A stretch of 64,000 nucleotides of DNA from Acanthaster planci. Taxonomy: Eukaryota > Echinodermata > Asteroidea > Valvatida > Acanthasteridae. This document shows positions 35,725-48,075 of this stretch, piece after piece. The stretch's first letter is position 1. Every line of letters begins with the position of its first letter. The translations under genes were made by a program, and so were the position numbers. Under the pieces are notes generated by a model. It saw only the letters and a list, made by a program, of their open reading frames with translations, searched no databases and was not told where the DNA came from. The stretch covers positions 844,879-908,878 of the forward strand of contig NW_019091452.1 of the NCBI RefSeq assembly GCF_001949145.1, given 5' to 3'.

Positions 35725-35874
35725 GGTGGAAAGGCTTGCGGTAGCACCATGCAAAGGAATATATCTCTTTTGAGTATGTGTGGTTCTGAAAAGAACTTTT
35801 CGTTTTCTTTTCAGAACCGCACATACTCATAAGAGATATTCCTTCGCATGGTGCGACAGAAAGCCTTTCCACCT
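35725..35874. mobile_element. Palindromic element with histone-type 3' stem-loops
   Basis: Two arms of about 69 bp (35725-35793 and 35807-35874) are reverse complements at about 88 percent around a 12-base loop. The outer ends are GGTGGAAAGGCTT. Each arm, read outward from the centre, holds TTCTTTTCAGAACC then ACA/GCA, and about 10-15 bases further on CAAAAGAGA or ATAAGAGA. This follows the metazoan histone mRNA 3' signal (stem, TTTC loop, AGA-side stem, ACA tail, purine-rich U7-binding element), though the stems are only 4-5 bp. No histone reading frame adjoins. It may be a MITE that captured, or converged on, such a signal. Confidence 0.6.
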
Positions 35875-36867
35875 GATCAAAATTAAACTTTAAACTGTGT
35901 TTTTGGAACACTTAGTGGTAACTTTGTCAAAATTAACCATTACACAATTCTCCTTTATTTGAATAATTACAAGGTATCGTTTCACCATAAATGTAATTGG
36001 GCCTTGCTTATCTTAATTATAATTTACAACTGTCCTTAATAATACTTAAACTTCAGTATACATATAATTCTTTGTTCGTTCACCACAGTGGCCTAGAAAA
36101 AGTGGCAGTTAGGGCAGATGGAGGAAAACAAAAAGCCCATTTTGCAGCGGCTAGCTTTCTTGGTGGGTAGTCTCTAAACAGGTGCCACACCTCAGATTAT
36201 CAGACTGGCTTTAATTTCTTGTATAGTTAAAAAACAGTGGACTGTAACCCTTTTTCATTTGTGTATGTTGAGCAAAAACTTGTCACGTTATTTTCTTCAA
36301 CAGGTGCATGGTGATAGCAGAGAATGAAGGCTTTTACCTTCTCTGATAATGACGACTGGAGTCCCATAAAGTTGATGAATGCTATTTTGTGATTAACCTT
36401 TACTTTAAAGGAACTGCCACAGCTTTGTGGATAAAAAATTGATCAAAATATTTCACAGGGGTTCCACTGATAGCACAGCATGATTGAGTGATCATGCACG
36501 TCCACTGATTTTGTCCTTGACTGAATTGTAATGGAATCCGACAAAATGAGTCTTAAGACCAATTTTCCCCAAGAGCAAACCAAGTCTTTGAAGTTTGACC
36601 ACCCGATCCAAATGGACCAACATGTTGAGGCTGAATCCTATTTCTTCCCATTGTGGTTCCTACAAAAATCCGCTAAAGTGGTTCAGTTGATTCGTGAGTC
36701 ACTTTGTAAGATTTGGTCTCGTGTACCAGCCTCATGTGCCGTACCCCTTTCTTTCATCTCCAAGGGAAGCCTACACCATGGAGGAAAATGGGCCCATAAA
36801 AGCCAACCACGCGTATCCACATCTTCCATTCCAGTTTATTACTCTAGGTCGTTGGTCAAGTATGTGA
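35875..36867. other. Gene-free stretch
   Basis: The first part of a 176-codon plus-strand frame (36531-37061) lies here. It has no domain motif, and its last third is the antisense of a SINE, so it is not called as a gene. Otherwise AT-rich sequence without repeats that I can classify. Confidence 0.45.
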
Positions 36868-37115
36868 AATTATATTTATTCTTGATTTATTTAGCCAGGG
36901 TAAAGCCTTCTCAGTTATCAGTTGTTTTCCCTTGGGGCCCTGACACAGAAATGTTCAGTTTTAGAGTTAGGGAGAAACCCGACAAAGGTTCTAGGGAAAA
37001 ACCCACGGAATCAGGTAGGCACTGCGAACCCAATCCACCTGTCAGCCAGGGCAGGATATGAACCCGGGCCGAAGAGGTGGAAGGGGATTTAAGTGACTGC
37101 TGCGCCAACCCGACT
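36868..37115 (-). mobile_element. tRNA-derived SINE (copy 3, minus strand)
   Basis: On the minus strand the head at 37115 reads GGTTGGCGCAGCAGTC (A box), then GGGTTCATATCC (B box), then CTACCTGATTCCGTGGG and a TTTTTCCC region aligned with copy 2. The 3' part differs from the 33.9 kb copy, ending CCCTGGCTAAATAAATC with an AATAAATA tail. The two may therefore belong to subfamilies with different LINE-derived tails. No coding capacity. Confidence 0.75.
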
Positions 37116-38789
37116 TACAGTGGAACAAATTAAATTGAATTCAAAGACTTCCTATCTCCTGAAAGGAGGAACAGTTACTCTAAGCAACCCTGCTTGTAAT
37201 CCTGGGATTTTCTTTGTTCGGTCAAAACTGAACTGACTTTAGTGGAACTGGTATACATGTAGATGAGAAAAAGTAGTTCCTGCAGTAAAGAGGTCTGCAC
37301 ATGTATGCGTACAGGGTTTGGATTTCTGAACCACAAGGCTCCGGTGATACTTAGAGTATAATAGTCCAAAAGTATTTCAAATCAGTCTGAAAGAAAATGG
37401 TACGTTTGCAGATTAAAGGCACATTTATAAAATTGACAAATCTGCATCGAGGGAAGCATTTCATGCTGGGAGCATTCTCCATTTCAAATTTTAAACAAGA
37501 ATATAGAAGCCTGAAACATGCATTAAAAATAATCTGAGTTTTGTAACAAGGATAAAAAACAACAGTGAAAACTGAAATGTACCCCTACCCCCATGCCCTT
37601 TTTGCTAGGGACCCCCCTTTATTCTCAAAAATCCTCCAACATTTCTTGAAAATGTTACTTGGAGGTGTGCCTACTGCCTCAATTATTCAAAATCCTCCGG
37701 CAATTCCTGCCATTATGTTGAGGCAGTGCGACTGGCATTCTTGAGCAGTGCAGTTGATTCAAAAAGAAATATCGGGCTGAATTTATGCATGAATGAACAA
37801 GAACAACTCAATGTCTAACCCACGACCTTCACTCATGGCATCTTTTCCAATCAGCCATGCACTTTTGCCATTCACCCTCAATCCTTTGAAATCCTCCAAA
37901 ATCCTCCAAAACTGCCCAAAGGATTTTGGAGGACTGAGGAAGGACAGGGTTATTAAATGTACAGGGAGCATGCAAAATTGGCAAAAAGATAGGCAGGTGA
38001 TCGAGAAAATATTTGGACTGCTCATGTGAGACTGCGCATGTAAATCTCAACAGAAATTGATTTGCATGTTCTCAACATTTCCTATGCCAGCACAAGAACA
38101 TGTGCATGCATGTGGTGTTTTCCTACCAAAAAGATGCTGGCAGAACAAAATCTCCATCTCTTTTTCCTGCATGGAGCATATATGGACACACCTGTACGTG
38201 TACACGTAGGGCCAGCATAGGACACAAAGCAACATACATGTAGTGCTCAGCACCTCCATAGACAGGTGGCATTTTGCAGCCGCTCCCCTCTGACTCAAAA
38301 CCTGATGCAGTAATTCAAATGAGGCAATAACATTACATGTACAAATGCTTAGTGGTGTGCACCAAAGACTGCAGCGCTCAGAGAGGCTTAAAATTAACCC
38401 ACGTGGTCCATCAGAGCCGCCCAGGTATCTTTCAAGCTAAGATGGAGTCCTGGCCATGCAAAACTGCTTCATCTGATGATGAAGCCTGTCATCCTGGTGC
38501 CAGAAAAAAAAAATTCCCCTCTTTGGAACAGTGCACAGAATGTATGCCCAGTTATGGAGAGGGAGAGTAAATCTTCGCACCTTCATGTGCACGTATCGGT
38601 AAGTTGTGTCAACTGTAGTTATAACCTTTTGGTGGTTATTTTATTCTCAGTGTTGAACTTCAGTCACAGAGGGGAATTTCCTTTTTAGAAGGCATTTCCT
38701 CCAGAGCTGTAGGATTTCATGGTAATTATATTGTCAGATTGAGGTGAATTGAGAGGAAATTGTACTTTAATAAAACAAACACCAGCTTC
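37116..38789. other. Gene-free stretch
   Basis: No gene is supported. The word AATCCTCC recurs at 37629, 37689, 37889 and 37898. At 37900-37931 TCCTCCAAAA pairs with TTTTGGAGGA around a short loop, a good local hairpin. Frames up to 83 codons have no motifs. Confidence 0.45.
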
Positions 38790-38930
38790 CATAGCAAGAA
38801 ACAAGTGAGATTACGTGTACATGTATATGTATTTCTCTGTCCACTGCAATGGATGCCCATGCATTCATCACATGTTGCTAGTATCATGTTCATTAATCCA
38901 TGTACCGGTACATTAATTGTACCAGGGTAC
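38790..38930 (-). repeat. 140-bp repeat, inverted partner at 33275-33415
   Basis: Reverse-complement partner of the 33.3 kb copy, about 91 percent identical over ~140 bp, 5.5 kb away. The flanks are unrelated (the GTACCGGTAC next to it at 38902 is shared only in part). It lies in the same frame-open state as its partner but shows no protein-level constraint. Confidence 0.8.
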
Positions 38931-41289
38931 ATGTACTTGTACAAGCAAATAAACATCAAGAGTTTGTGACATGACATGTACAGTGTGTAGGTACTTGTAG
39001 CCTACAGTAAGCTAATCTTTTCATCCTTGGGTAGCGAGATGTGTACATTGTATTTAACCATACAGAACAGTGTTGATAGCCAGCTCCCTGACCAACCTGT
39101 TCCTGGCAGGCTCCAGACTGCCTCAGGGCACTCTTGAACTTTTCCAAATGCAGCTCCCCGGGTAAAGAGGATCTGGGAACGGGGAGACAAAATCAATGAG
39201 ATATTGTGAACCTGGAAGTAAACAAATCTCATGCATATTGTACAAACTCAGAGAGACGGAAAAAATGACCTTCTAGACTAGAGTACCAGGCTCATCTCTG
39301 CTGCCCCATGTAATTAATGTTTAATGACCGGTAGCCTAGTAAAACTCTGGTTTCGAAACAAAATTTTACTTGAAGCCACCTGTTTCTGCATTTACATGTA
39401 TGTTCCGGTAGTTATGTATTGCATGCCCCTGCTTGTACGGTGTATAGGATTTGTCAATTCTGAGAGAAGTGCACGACGATTAACCACATATGTACACTGT
39501 ACCTGTACATATTATAAGGTATAGTCTACATGTGCATAAAAAGCCAACCCGTACATGAGGTTCTGTCACAATGCTTGTATTTTGACGGAACCCTTTATAC
39601 TCGATTGAACACAGATCTATTGCTTTGCATGGTTTGAATCTTACTGCATTAGATATAGCCACATGGTCCTTCATGTACATGTACTGTATGTGCACTGCCC
39701 TAGATACATGTACATGTAGCTGTCACACTTCCTGGCAGATGTTATACTTTTTGCACTCTGCCCAACTCTGTATGCTTAAGGTGGGATCACAAGCATGTAT
39801 GCAGCTTTTCACAGTTAGAGGAAGAATGCTGTAAAATCTACACTGCCTTGTGTGGTTATGGTTCCAGAAAGCTGCCACCAAATCTGCACCAGTTTGCATT
39901 CAATCGCCCCCCTTTTCTTGCAGTTATGACAGTTTGAAACTTGAAGGTTTCACAAAAGGTGGATTCCGAAAAGGATTCTTGCACAGCTTGTTGGGCAAGC
40001 TGAGTCAAGCAGTAAACATTTTTCTGTATACTCAATTCTAAACGTTCAGAGGTGGCAATATCAGTATGGCACATTTACATTATGACACTGTACATCAGCA
40101 CTGCTCATTTCATGGTACCGGACCTTTGTTGTGAATGATGCACTTTCATCGGCCAAGAATGATCACAACCAGGCAACAAATATGCATGTCACCCTTATCA
40201 TTGCACATCACACCATGATATCACAGATTACTTGTACACTGTTCTGTAGTCCCCATTCTGACATTCAAGCCGTAGTGTGAGGACCAGTAACCAGACTATT
40301 CGTTGGTACATGTACTTCTTCTACATACAGTTTCACCACACCGGTACCTCCATGGTTTCACCACCCATTTGCAAATACAGCAAACTCTTGTCAGGAGTAG
40401 TGAACGAGCACTGTGATATGGCCATCTTTTTGTCAGTGTGAGTTTGTGAGTTTGTGTGAAGCTTAATTGTCTCCTCGTATAAGTTCCTTAATACAATGTC
40501 TGCCGAACTTAAAGACTTCAAAGATTTCTTTCAAGCAAGACACGCATGTACGTGTCACCAATACAGTTATAAAAACCAATATGGTGATGCACCAAGTCCT
40601 CGCATGTTGAATACAGTGCTGTGCAGGTCATCATTGCAATTAGATTGGAGACCTTTAGGGGAGTATACATGTACATGTATATCACGAAGAATTCAAGCCA
40701 GAGGTGTAGCAAAGCAATTACTGACTGCTGTGATGTGGGGCATGATGTTTTATCACCCTCAGGGATGTATATGGATGTGTTGGAGAAAAGCGAGAGGTGC
40801 ATGTACATGATAGTATCATGTACTCTATAGACATTTACTCGCACCAAGATGAACTAGTCTACAAAAGTGAATATGGCTGCAACTTTGTGATGATGGCTAG
40901 AATATTGGCATGCTCCTTTAGTACATGTTCATGTACGTACATGTGTCACATGGACCACTGATTACAAGTGACATTATTTACCAAGAGTCAATCCTTAAAA
41001 GGATTGAGCAAATATTTATTGAAGCAACAGGCTACAGTTTAATGTCAAGCAGCTGGAGATCTATACTACTCTAGGAGAAGTATGGCACTGATGTTGTGTG
41101 AAAGACTGATGAGGGTTGCCATAGCAACAGACGACTTAGGAGGGGGGGACACCACATCCCAGGGGGCATTCACTTACCATTCAACTGATGGTTTTTATTT
41201 AAGGCACTTGAAGAGTGTGCTGACTTCTTCATCTTGTGTGACTTTGATGGATGGATGATTAAAACTAAGCTTGTAGAGGTGAGATGTTG
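38931..41289. other. Mostly gene-free stretch with one weak exon candidate
   Basis: Apart from the exon candidate at 39097-39172 on the minus strand, frames up to 109 codons overlap on both strands without motifs. TACATG blocks lie at 39675, 39705, 40305, 40665 and 40925-40945. A run of GGGGGGG is at 41141. Confidence 0.45.
39097..39172 (-). CDS. Possible internal exon, unknown product
   Basis: On the minus strand a strong acceptor (TTTTGTCTCCCCGTTCCCAG) is followed by 76 bp of GC-richer sequence and ACAG|GTTGGT, a weak donor. One frame reads SLPGELHLEKFKSALRQSG then ACQEQ, and continues open well past the donor. It resembles no family I recognise. The acceptor, the composition step and the open frame are the only evidence. 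A random match is quite possible in 64 kb. If real, its gene runs right to left, opposite to the 60.3 kb candidate. Confidence 0.2.
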
Positions 41290-41700
41290 CTAGCCCTTTG
41301 CTCTAGTAGTGGTTTTTGAATTGCACCGACTGGAGTGGCTTTCACTGTCTGTGACGAAGACAAAAGTCAATATTGAAATTGTATGGATGCATTTGAAGTG
41401 CAGTTTTTCTGGAAAGTTAACCTTGGGATGGCAAATTCTCTTTTCACAGTTTTTGTCTTCTGGGAAATTAAGTTCCGTTGCACAAAATGCGAACAATTTT
41501 CTCCGCAGAGGGAAAACATTTTCACACCGTTTTCACACCAGTGGGAAAATGCCACAGGTTGCAACTGATCAGTTGCAAACCATTTCCGTGCTTTTTCACA
41601 CTGTGGGAAAAAATTCATGCCTTTTCACATAAGTGGGAAAAAGATTTGGTGTCTTTTTATGCAAATAGGAAAACATTTTCATGCCTTGTTGAATGGGAAT
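41290..41700. repeat. Degenerate GTGGGAAAA minisatellite
   Basis: The word GTGGGAAAA, or a variant, occurs near 41460, 41508, 41543, 41606, 41634 and 41668, often preceded by TTTTCACA at 41438, 41519, 41529, 41593 and 41624. Spacings of about 28, 35, 46 and 63 suggest an old ~30 bp unit with losses. Antisense and sense frames through it (up to 141 codons) are by-products. The left part matches 2431-2485 inverted. Confidence 0.55.
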
Positions 41701-43602
41701 TTTTCCCCTCCCAACTCACCATGATAACTGTCGATTGCAAGGCAAAAACTGTGCCCTTTGCTCCATGTATTTCTGATCGTGTCAGGTTTATACTGACTGT
41801 GATACTTGCAGACGTTTTTTCCTCCGACAAACAACATCGGTGTATATTTCCCCTCTGTTTAACAATTGAGATTCGTGTAGCGTATGTTGCAGTGACTGGA
41901 TGAGTTTCTTTTTCTGGATTCTGCTTTCTTAGACATGGCAGAGCAGAATTGATTTGTGCCACTAACAGAGGGCCCTAAACAACAGGAGTTCACATGCCAT
42001 ATTGAGAAAAAAGTCTGCCTCGTGATTTTGTGAATGTATCCCAGTCATTCGTGTAGAGTGTACATGTACACATACGGGTACCGGCTTTTCCATGCTTTCA
42101 CAACCTGGGGCCAATTACATAAATCTGATTAAGCACAAAATCTGCTTCAGCTCGAAAAACCTTGCTTGTATGTGATTGTCCTGCTTAACCCCTTCGCGCC
42201 GGGACGCGGATAGAGCCGCCGTAAAAATTGAGATCCTCAGCCCGCTTTTCAGCTATTATTCTCGGCCCACGCTCGAGCGAACACGGTAAAAGAAGGCAGA
42301 CCCTGGCTCTTGTATATAGGGTAATTGGTCTTTGTGCGTAGCCCAGAAATGAAAAGACCAAATTTGCTTCATAATCTCCAGCTTCACAATAATCCCCACT
42401 TTGAAAAGAGGCAACGGGAATGTGGAAGCTTGAGTAGAGCCGCATGCCACCGAACAATCAGCCTTTTCACTGTGTCATTCAAAGCGTGCAGAGCACGCAG
42501 GGCCACAAACCAAGAATTTGCAGTTTAGCAGGTGACCTTTGTGGCCCAGCGAGGATGGAATGCAAGGGGACAACCTCATTTGCTGGTTTATCCAAAGTAT
42601 TACAACTGAGTTCGGATGCCCCGTTTTCAAGACAATGGTGTTCAGTCATGCATGACAGGAGGGATACCATCAAGGTATCATGAGAAAGATTACTGCTTCT
42701 ACTTTTCAGAGATCCTTATACATTATAATCGTATCTCGTGGTTTGGGCATATTAACCCCTTTCCTCAGGGTTTGGTTTTTTCTGGGACACCCTGTACATG
42801 TGTGCGACAAATATTTGCAAACTTCTTCAAATTGAGCTATTCCTGTAACAAACTACCAGTACAGGTGGTTCAACCACTTGTACAGTTGCTTTCTTTCCAA
42901 TGGGCGTGTGCAGCGTAGTCACACTTGAATGATGCTAGAGTCAAACATTTTTGCAAAATCTTATCATCTGCTTGAGCTCTGTAAAGCGTTCATGGTTCAG
43001 GGTCACTTGTAAAATTATTTCCAAGTGACTGGTTCCCTCGATTGGCTCTGATAAATTAATGGAGTCAGTTGTGTTCAACTGACAAAGAGTGGTGGAACCG
43101 TGCCACAGGGTCAACGTTCCACATGATGGTCAACTAGATAGACCAGCCATCCACTGTTCAAGCCACATTGATCAAACTCTACATGTGCCTACACTGTACA
43201 TGTAAAGTAGGTAACTGAAAGTCACCACTGGAACATGTCCTTTGTCGGTTGGCTTTTATTTCACCAAAATGGCAATATTCTTCAAAGCATAAGACTCATT
43301 AACACATCACACGTTTGTAGTTACTTGGTTTTAATGAGAGAGATAAACATCTGGGGCGCAATTGATCATGACTCTTCCGGTTGTTTGTCTTGATGTTAAG
43401 GTGGCTGTCAGCCCTGACATGTATCCAGCGATTGTATGGAGAACGATGGAAACACACTTTTGTTGTCCAATCATTTATGTGTTACTGCCTTGTGGTCATG
43501 TTTGAATTGTGAATAACTGTGCATATATTTTTTTGGTACACGTTATATATATACATGTATAAACCAATAGAATTGGTGCATGAATTGACTCTTTTAGCAT
43601 CT
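41701..43602. other. Gene-free stretch
   Basis: No gene is supported. A CpG-richer patch beginning TTAACCCCTTCGCGCCG (42185) runs to about 42300 and could be the end of an old DNA transposon at a TTAA site, but I found no partner end. A second TTAACCCCTTTCC at 42752 is in direct, not inverted, orientation. Confidence 0.45.
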
Positions 43603-43847
43603 GGGTCATTCTATAGATTTTAGGTCCAAAACTGTGACATTTTTTCTGTTCCAATTTGACATGGAAATATCACTGAAATTGATTTCAATCTGCCATTCAT
43701 TTGTGTATAGTCTCTGTTGGTTTGGCAGGTCATTTACATTAATTCATCACTCTTGGAAATTGGAGAATGTGTTCTGAACGTACAAAATGATTTGTCAGAT
43801 GTGACAGGGACAGGAAAAAATTGGAGCTGTAATTTATAGAATGACCC
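43603..43847 (+). mobile_element. GGGTCATTCC-type MITE (copy 2)
   Basis: A 245 bp element, the same length as the 26.7 kb copy and in opposite orientation. The ends are GGGTCATTCTATAGATTTTA and, read in from the right, GGGTCATTCTATAAATTACA. Shared interior words include TTCATCACTCTTGGAAATT, GTGTTCTGAACGTA and TCAGATGTGACAGGGACA. No coding capacity. The target duplication is not clear at this copy. Confidence 0.88.
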
Positions 43848-46194
43848 TCTACATTCTCCAAATCAAGATGAAATAAAAAACATTGAAGTAAAACTGCCAG
43901 TACCATCTTGTAGTGAGTGGCAGCTGCCTCTTTGTCTTGAGTTATGATTTGATTGCCAGTTACTTGACCTAATAATGGTACTTACAGTGCGTCTAATGTT
44001 CATTCATGTGGTTATTGAGGTAATTCTGGGCCTGATTGATGAATGCACTGTACGTGCTTTGTTTGACAAAATATTGCACGTATGCGTTGAACGTGCAATA
44101 TATCCGCGGTGTCGGCTTCCCTTTAATGGCCAGATTGCAAGATCCATCATGGCCAGCAATCTTGCCCGTCATCATGGCTTCATGCTCGCTTCCATCATCA
44201 TCACAATCGATGTTATCCTCAGCACTTTATCTGTAGCCTCTTACAGGGAGAGGAAGTCACCGCTTTCCCGCTCATAAAGTACACAGTGCATTAAAGGGGT
44301 TCAGAATCTTGCGTTCACATTTACCATGGCCAGGTACGTACAGGAGGCCTACATGTAAGTGTTCGTAGGGCACTTTCGTATTCCCTGGTACCCCTCCCTG
44401 TTTTGTCCTTTGTAAAAAAAAATTCTCCACTTTGCGACTGTGTCGAATCCATGCTAATCTGAGGACACATATAGGCCAATCAGTCATTTTTTATAGCAAC
44501 AAATGTTCAAGGACATATTTTCCAGTGTTTTGCAGGTAGAAGGGGTAGGTTTGGGAGCAAACATGGAAAAAGGAAACATTGAAGAGGGAGGCTTAATTAC
44601 TTGTTGATGGATTTGTTTTTTGTTTTGGTTACGGGCTTCTGTTGGGAACTGCACCTACCAAGGGAAGATCCAAGAGGGGCCAGTGGGGGCCATGCCCTTC
44701 CCCAGCCAATTTTTTATTTTTTTTTTGAAAAGTGCTGGATTTAGGCAATATTTTCTGGTCTGCTGCATTTTCCCTTCTTTCCCAAAGAACATGCAAAAAG
44801 CACCAGGATATACATGTATTTGTAGCCTTACCCCACACTGGAAAAGCCGAAAAAGGTTACATGAAAAAAATTTCTATAGTCTTTGGCTTCTCCCCCCAAA
44901 AGGTTCTGGCTCCTCCCTTGAGAGCTGCTCTTACTCATACACAAAGCTTTTTTTGATTTGTTTGCCATAAAAATCATCACATCAAGAATTGCCCGTTTCC
45001 TGAACTAACAAGTTTTCAGTTTTTGCCAGTCCACCGTCTGTCAGTCATTCCTGGTATTAAAAGAGTGTTACAGACAAGCTTGGCACAGTGCTTTTGTACA
45101 GTATGCTATCATTTTTACAAATAACTGTACATGTACATTAAAGGGTCCATGATTTGACAAGGGAACATGTACATGGTTGGTGCAACTTGCCTCTCCACTT
45201 TTTAAACGTAAGCAATGAACTATTGGACATCCCTTTTTGGTTACTCTCATTAAAAAAGTACAAGATTTGTAAATATTTCAAACTTGTATTGATAATAAAC
45301 ATGTATGGTAGAAACTTTGCTCACTGGCAAACTGCTATGAACTAAAAAAACAAACGCAAAACATTCAACATTGTGATATAACTGGGGTAAATTTTGCTGG
45401 AGGGCACTTGGGGCTCTCATTTTCTGCCGGGGGGGAGGTTTAAGTAGGCAGGTAGGTTCTGAACTACCTTATTCTGTAGGCCTGTTCGATATCATGATAA
45501 TTATTGAAACCCATTTTTTTTTCATATTGTTTCTCGAATCAGGTCCTTTTTCTTGTATCAAAATATCAAGAAATTTGATACTTCTAAAATGTCACCTCTT
45601 TACTTCCACCGCTAAGTTATTGGAACATAAACCATACTGTATTTATCTAGTGGAATTCCTCGAGTTCGACAAGAACGTACATGAGCGCCAGACCGAGCGC
45701 AGAGTCACTGACAAGCACAGCAGTGCACACTCAACAGGACCATTGGCCTAGGATTCAAGCTGTTTCATACCCATGCTGATGTCAGGCAACGCGGTATGAA
45801 AGACATCATTTCCCATCTCATTCTCATGGAGTGAAGGGAAAAACACCGATCAGGGCGGACCTTTGCCAGATATTTCTCTTCTCTAATTTCTGAGAGGGGA
45901 GGTGGGCACCTGGGAAGGAGTTACCGACTTCAAGGAGGTGGACATGCCCCCCTGTACTCTCCATCAGTTATGCCCCTGATTCATTATGGTAAATTTTAGT
46001 CTAGAAATACCATAGTCGTAACACTGATGTTTATACTCTGTACCTTTGATGACATCACCTCTTTGCTCATACATGTACATGCACATGTAAATAGGCAACT
46101 TGCAGTTAGCATAAATATCGTGAAAATAACACAGTGATTAAATATCAGGTTTAAATGGGATACAAAGGAGCATGAATGCCAATGCCCCGGGGAA
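43848..46194. other. Gene-free stretch
   Basis: No gene is supported. A 100-codon plus-strand frame at 43975-44277 has no recognisable domain. Pyrimidine-rich and G-rich tracts occur at 44700-44730 and 45430. TACATG blocks lie at 45126-45140, 45166 and 46068-46088. Confidence 0.45.
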
Positions 46195-46662
46195 AAGAGT
46201 GGCTGGGATCCCGGCGGGAATTCCACTGGAATCCCACTGGAATTCCACTGGAATCCCACCGGGATCCCAGTGGATGGGATGTGGGGTGGGATCCCACCAG
46301 GAATTTGTATCGGGGTACAAACATACCCATACATGTACATGTAGTTACTGGGATCCCACTGGATGCATGATGGGATCCCATCAGGATGTGGGATGGGATC
46401 TCACTTGAATCTCGGGCTGGGATCCCATCTCCTTTGTGATGGGATCCCACCTGGACCGGGGTATCAACGGGATCCCAGTGCAATCCTGCCTAGACCCCAG
46501 TGGGATCCTGGCAGGATCCCAGTACAGCGGGATGGGATCCCGCGGGGAATTTTTGTCGGGATTTATGTGGGATAGTCGGTATCCCTGCGGGATTTTATTC
46601 ACATCCCACTGACGTATCCAAGTTTGATGCACCTGACATCCCAGTTTGGCATGGGATGTCAT
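46195..46662. repeat. Degenerate 11-bp GGGATCCCA minisatellite
   Basis: The clearest part (46212-46275) runs as 11 bp units CCACTGGAATY. Further right the palindrome GGGATCCC recurs at about 46206, 46260, 46287, 46350, 46372, 46420, 46441, 46470 and 46536, with half-motifs between. The unit is nearly self-complementary. An 11 bp period cycles through all frames, which explains the long open frames rich in WDP and GIP on both strands. A 12-14 bp TACATG block (46331-46343) interrupts the array. Confidence 0.9.
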
Positions 46663-47754
46663 TTTATTCTACTCAAACTACACATGTACAACTGTACAAA
46701 CAATTTCAATTGCATGGTCTCTTTGAGTGACCCGTGCTCTGGTAATTTATAGGGCAGTACGTGCGTAGGCTTTAAACCCAGTGGTACAACCCCAGAAACC
46801 AGGGTATAAACATTTATGTTCAGTTGCAAACGAGTAGGTGGCAGAAGGTGCACTGAACGCATTTGACCGCCGATCTGACTGAAAAGGTTTCTGACACTCT
46901 CATTTTGTGCTTTACTTATGAAAAGAAGAGGCTTAAGAACTAGGAAGATCCGACTTGGAATCAAGGGCGCTTTCCTCTCCTCAGTGGGCAGTCTACTAGT
47001 AGAGTCTCTTCATGTATTGACTCGACATTTATTTCCATTTTGCAATGTGTATAGGCCCTATCAAGTTATACACAAGGTCAATAAATGAAAGATCCATGAC
47101 TACAAGAGTGAAAGTTAAATAAGACCATGAGACATTGAAATAAAAGGGGGCCAAGACGGAGGCACATTCAGAAGACAAAGTCTTATACGGAAAGGCCTCA
47201 TTAAGACAACAAAAAGAACTAGACAAGGAAGACCGACGACAGATTATACATAAGAAATGACAATCGCAGTACAATTACAGTCCAAACAAAACAAGGACAA
47301 AACAAAGATAGTCACTCCCTCGATCTGCTGATACATTGTAGGCAATGGGAAGTTGTTATTTTTTGATACCGCATACTGCATTATGATGATATTGTTACAG
47401 TGCAATTGCATCCTTAGGAGTAACATGTGACAGTGTGTTCATAATGTTTGTGTTATCTCCAGTGCCTTTCATGTGCAGGAGTCCTCTTCCCTTTACCCTC
47501 CAAGGTATTAGAGTACATGTACATGTACCAGTACCAGACTGACTATGGTACATCACGTGCACATGTGCGAAACGCATTGGCACGAGAACCAGCGCATGAA
47601 CCAACACAGTAGCAGAATTTGCACTGCATTTTCTGGATCATAGTATCCTCACATTTTATTACTGAATTTATGGTTATAACAAAGGGCAATTAATTTGGGG
47701 GAAGTCTCCCACCGTTTGACACTAAAACAAGACACTACAACAAAACCGAGACCA
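46663..47754. other. Gene-free stretch
   Basis: No gene is supported. Frames up to 101 codons have no motifs. A TACATG block lies at 47515-47530. Confidence 0.45.
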
Positions 47755-48075
47755 GGACCAGGACAGGGACTTTATTGTCCCACCAGGGAAATTGATGTGG
47801 CCTTTTGACAGAAAGATGCACGACTGTATTATTTACAGTAAGTAAACAAAATCTACAGAACCCCCCCAAAAAGTGGTATTTCTAAGACCCCTTAAAATAA
47901 ATACAGTAAGCCAACAAAAACCACCATAAATTTACAAGTTGCCATTATACATTCTAATGGCCGAGGGAACATTTTAGTGCTGGGTGCGAATTCTTTGCTG
48001 TATGAGCCGGGTTTCTTTGCTATTCTTGACAAATTCTGAATAGTAGAGGGTAGGAATTATTTGAGCAGAATAGAG
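47755..48075 (-). mobile_element. Probable non-LTR retroelement 3' end
   Basis: On the minus strand a frame with RIAKKPGSYSKEFAPS then TKMFPRPLEC ends at a stop near 47930. It is followed by ~150 bp of untranslated sequence and then AATTTCCCTGGTGGGACAAT with AATAAAG. The peptide is loosely like the basic C-terminus of LINE reverse transcriptases, and a TTTCCC-GGGA-AATAAAG tail is common at LINE 3' ends. The rest of the element is missing (5' truncation is usual). Identification is by resemblance only. Confidence 0.35.

Noticed and set aside
36531-37061. 176-codon plus-strand frame starting at 36531
   Set aside because: No domain or signal is visible, the last third is antisense of a SINE, and there is no codon or splice support.
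42185-42770. piggyBac-like ends (TTAACCCCTTCGCGCCG and TTAACCCCTTTCC)
   Set aside because: The two TTAA-CCCC words are in direct, not inverted, orientation and differ after eight bases. No transposase or second end is present.
46138-46662. Repeat-protein gene with WDP/GIP motifs
   Set aside because: The 11 bp DNA period produces similar peptides in all frames and on both strands, which a selected protein would not.
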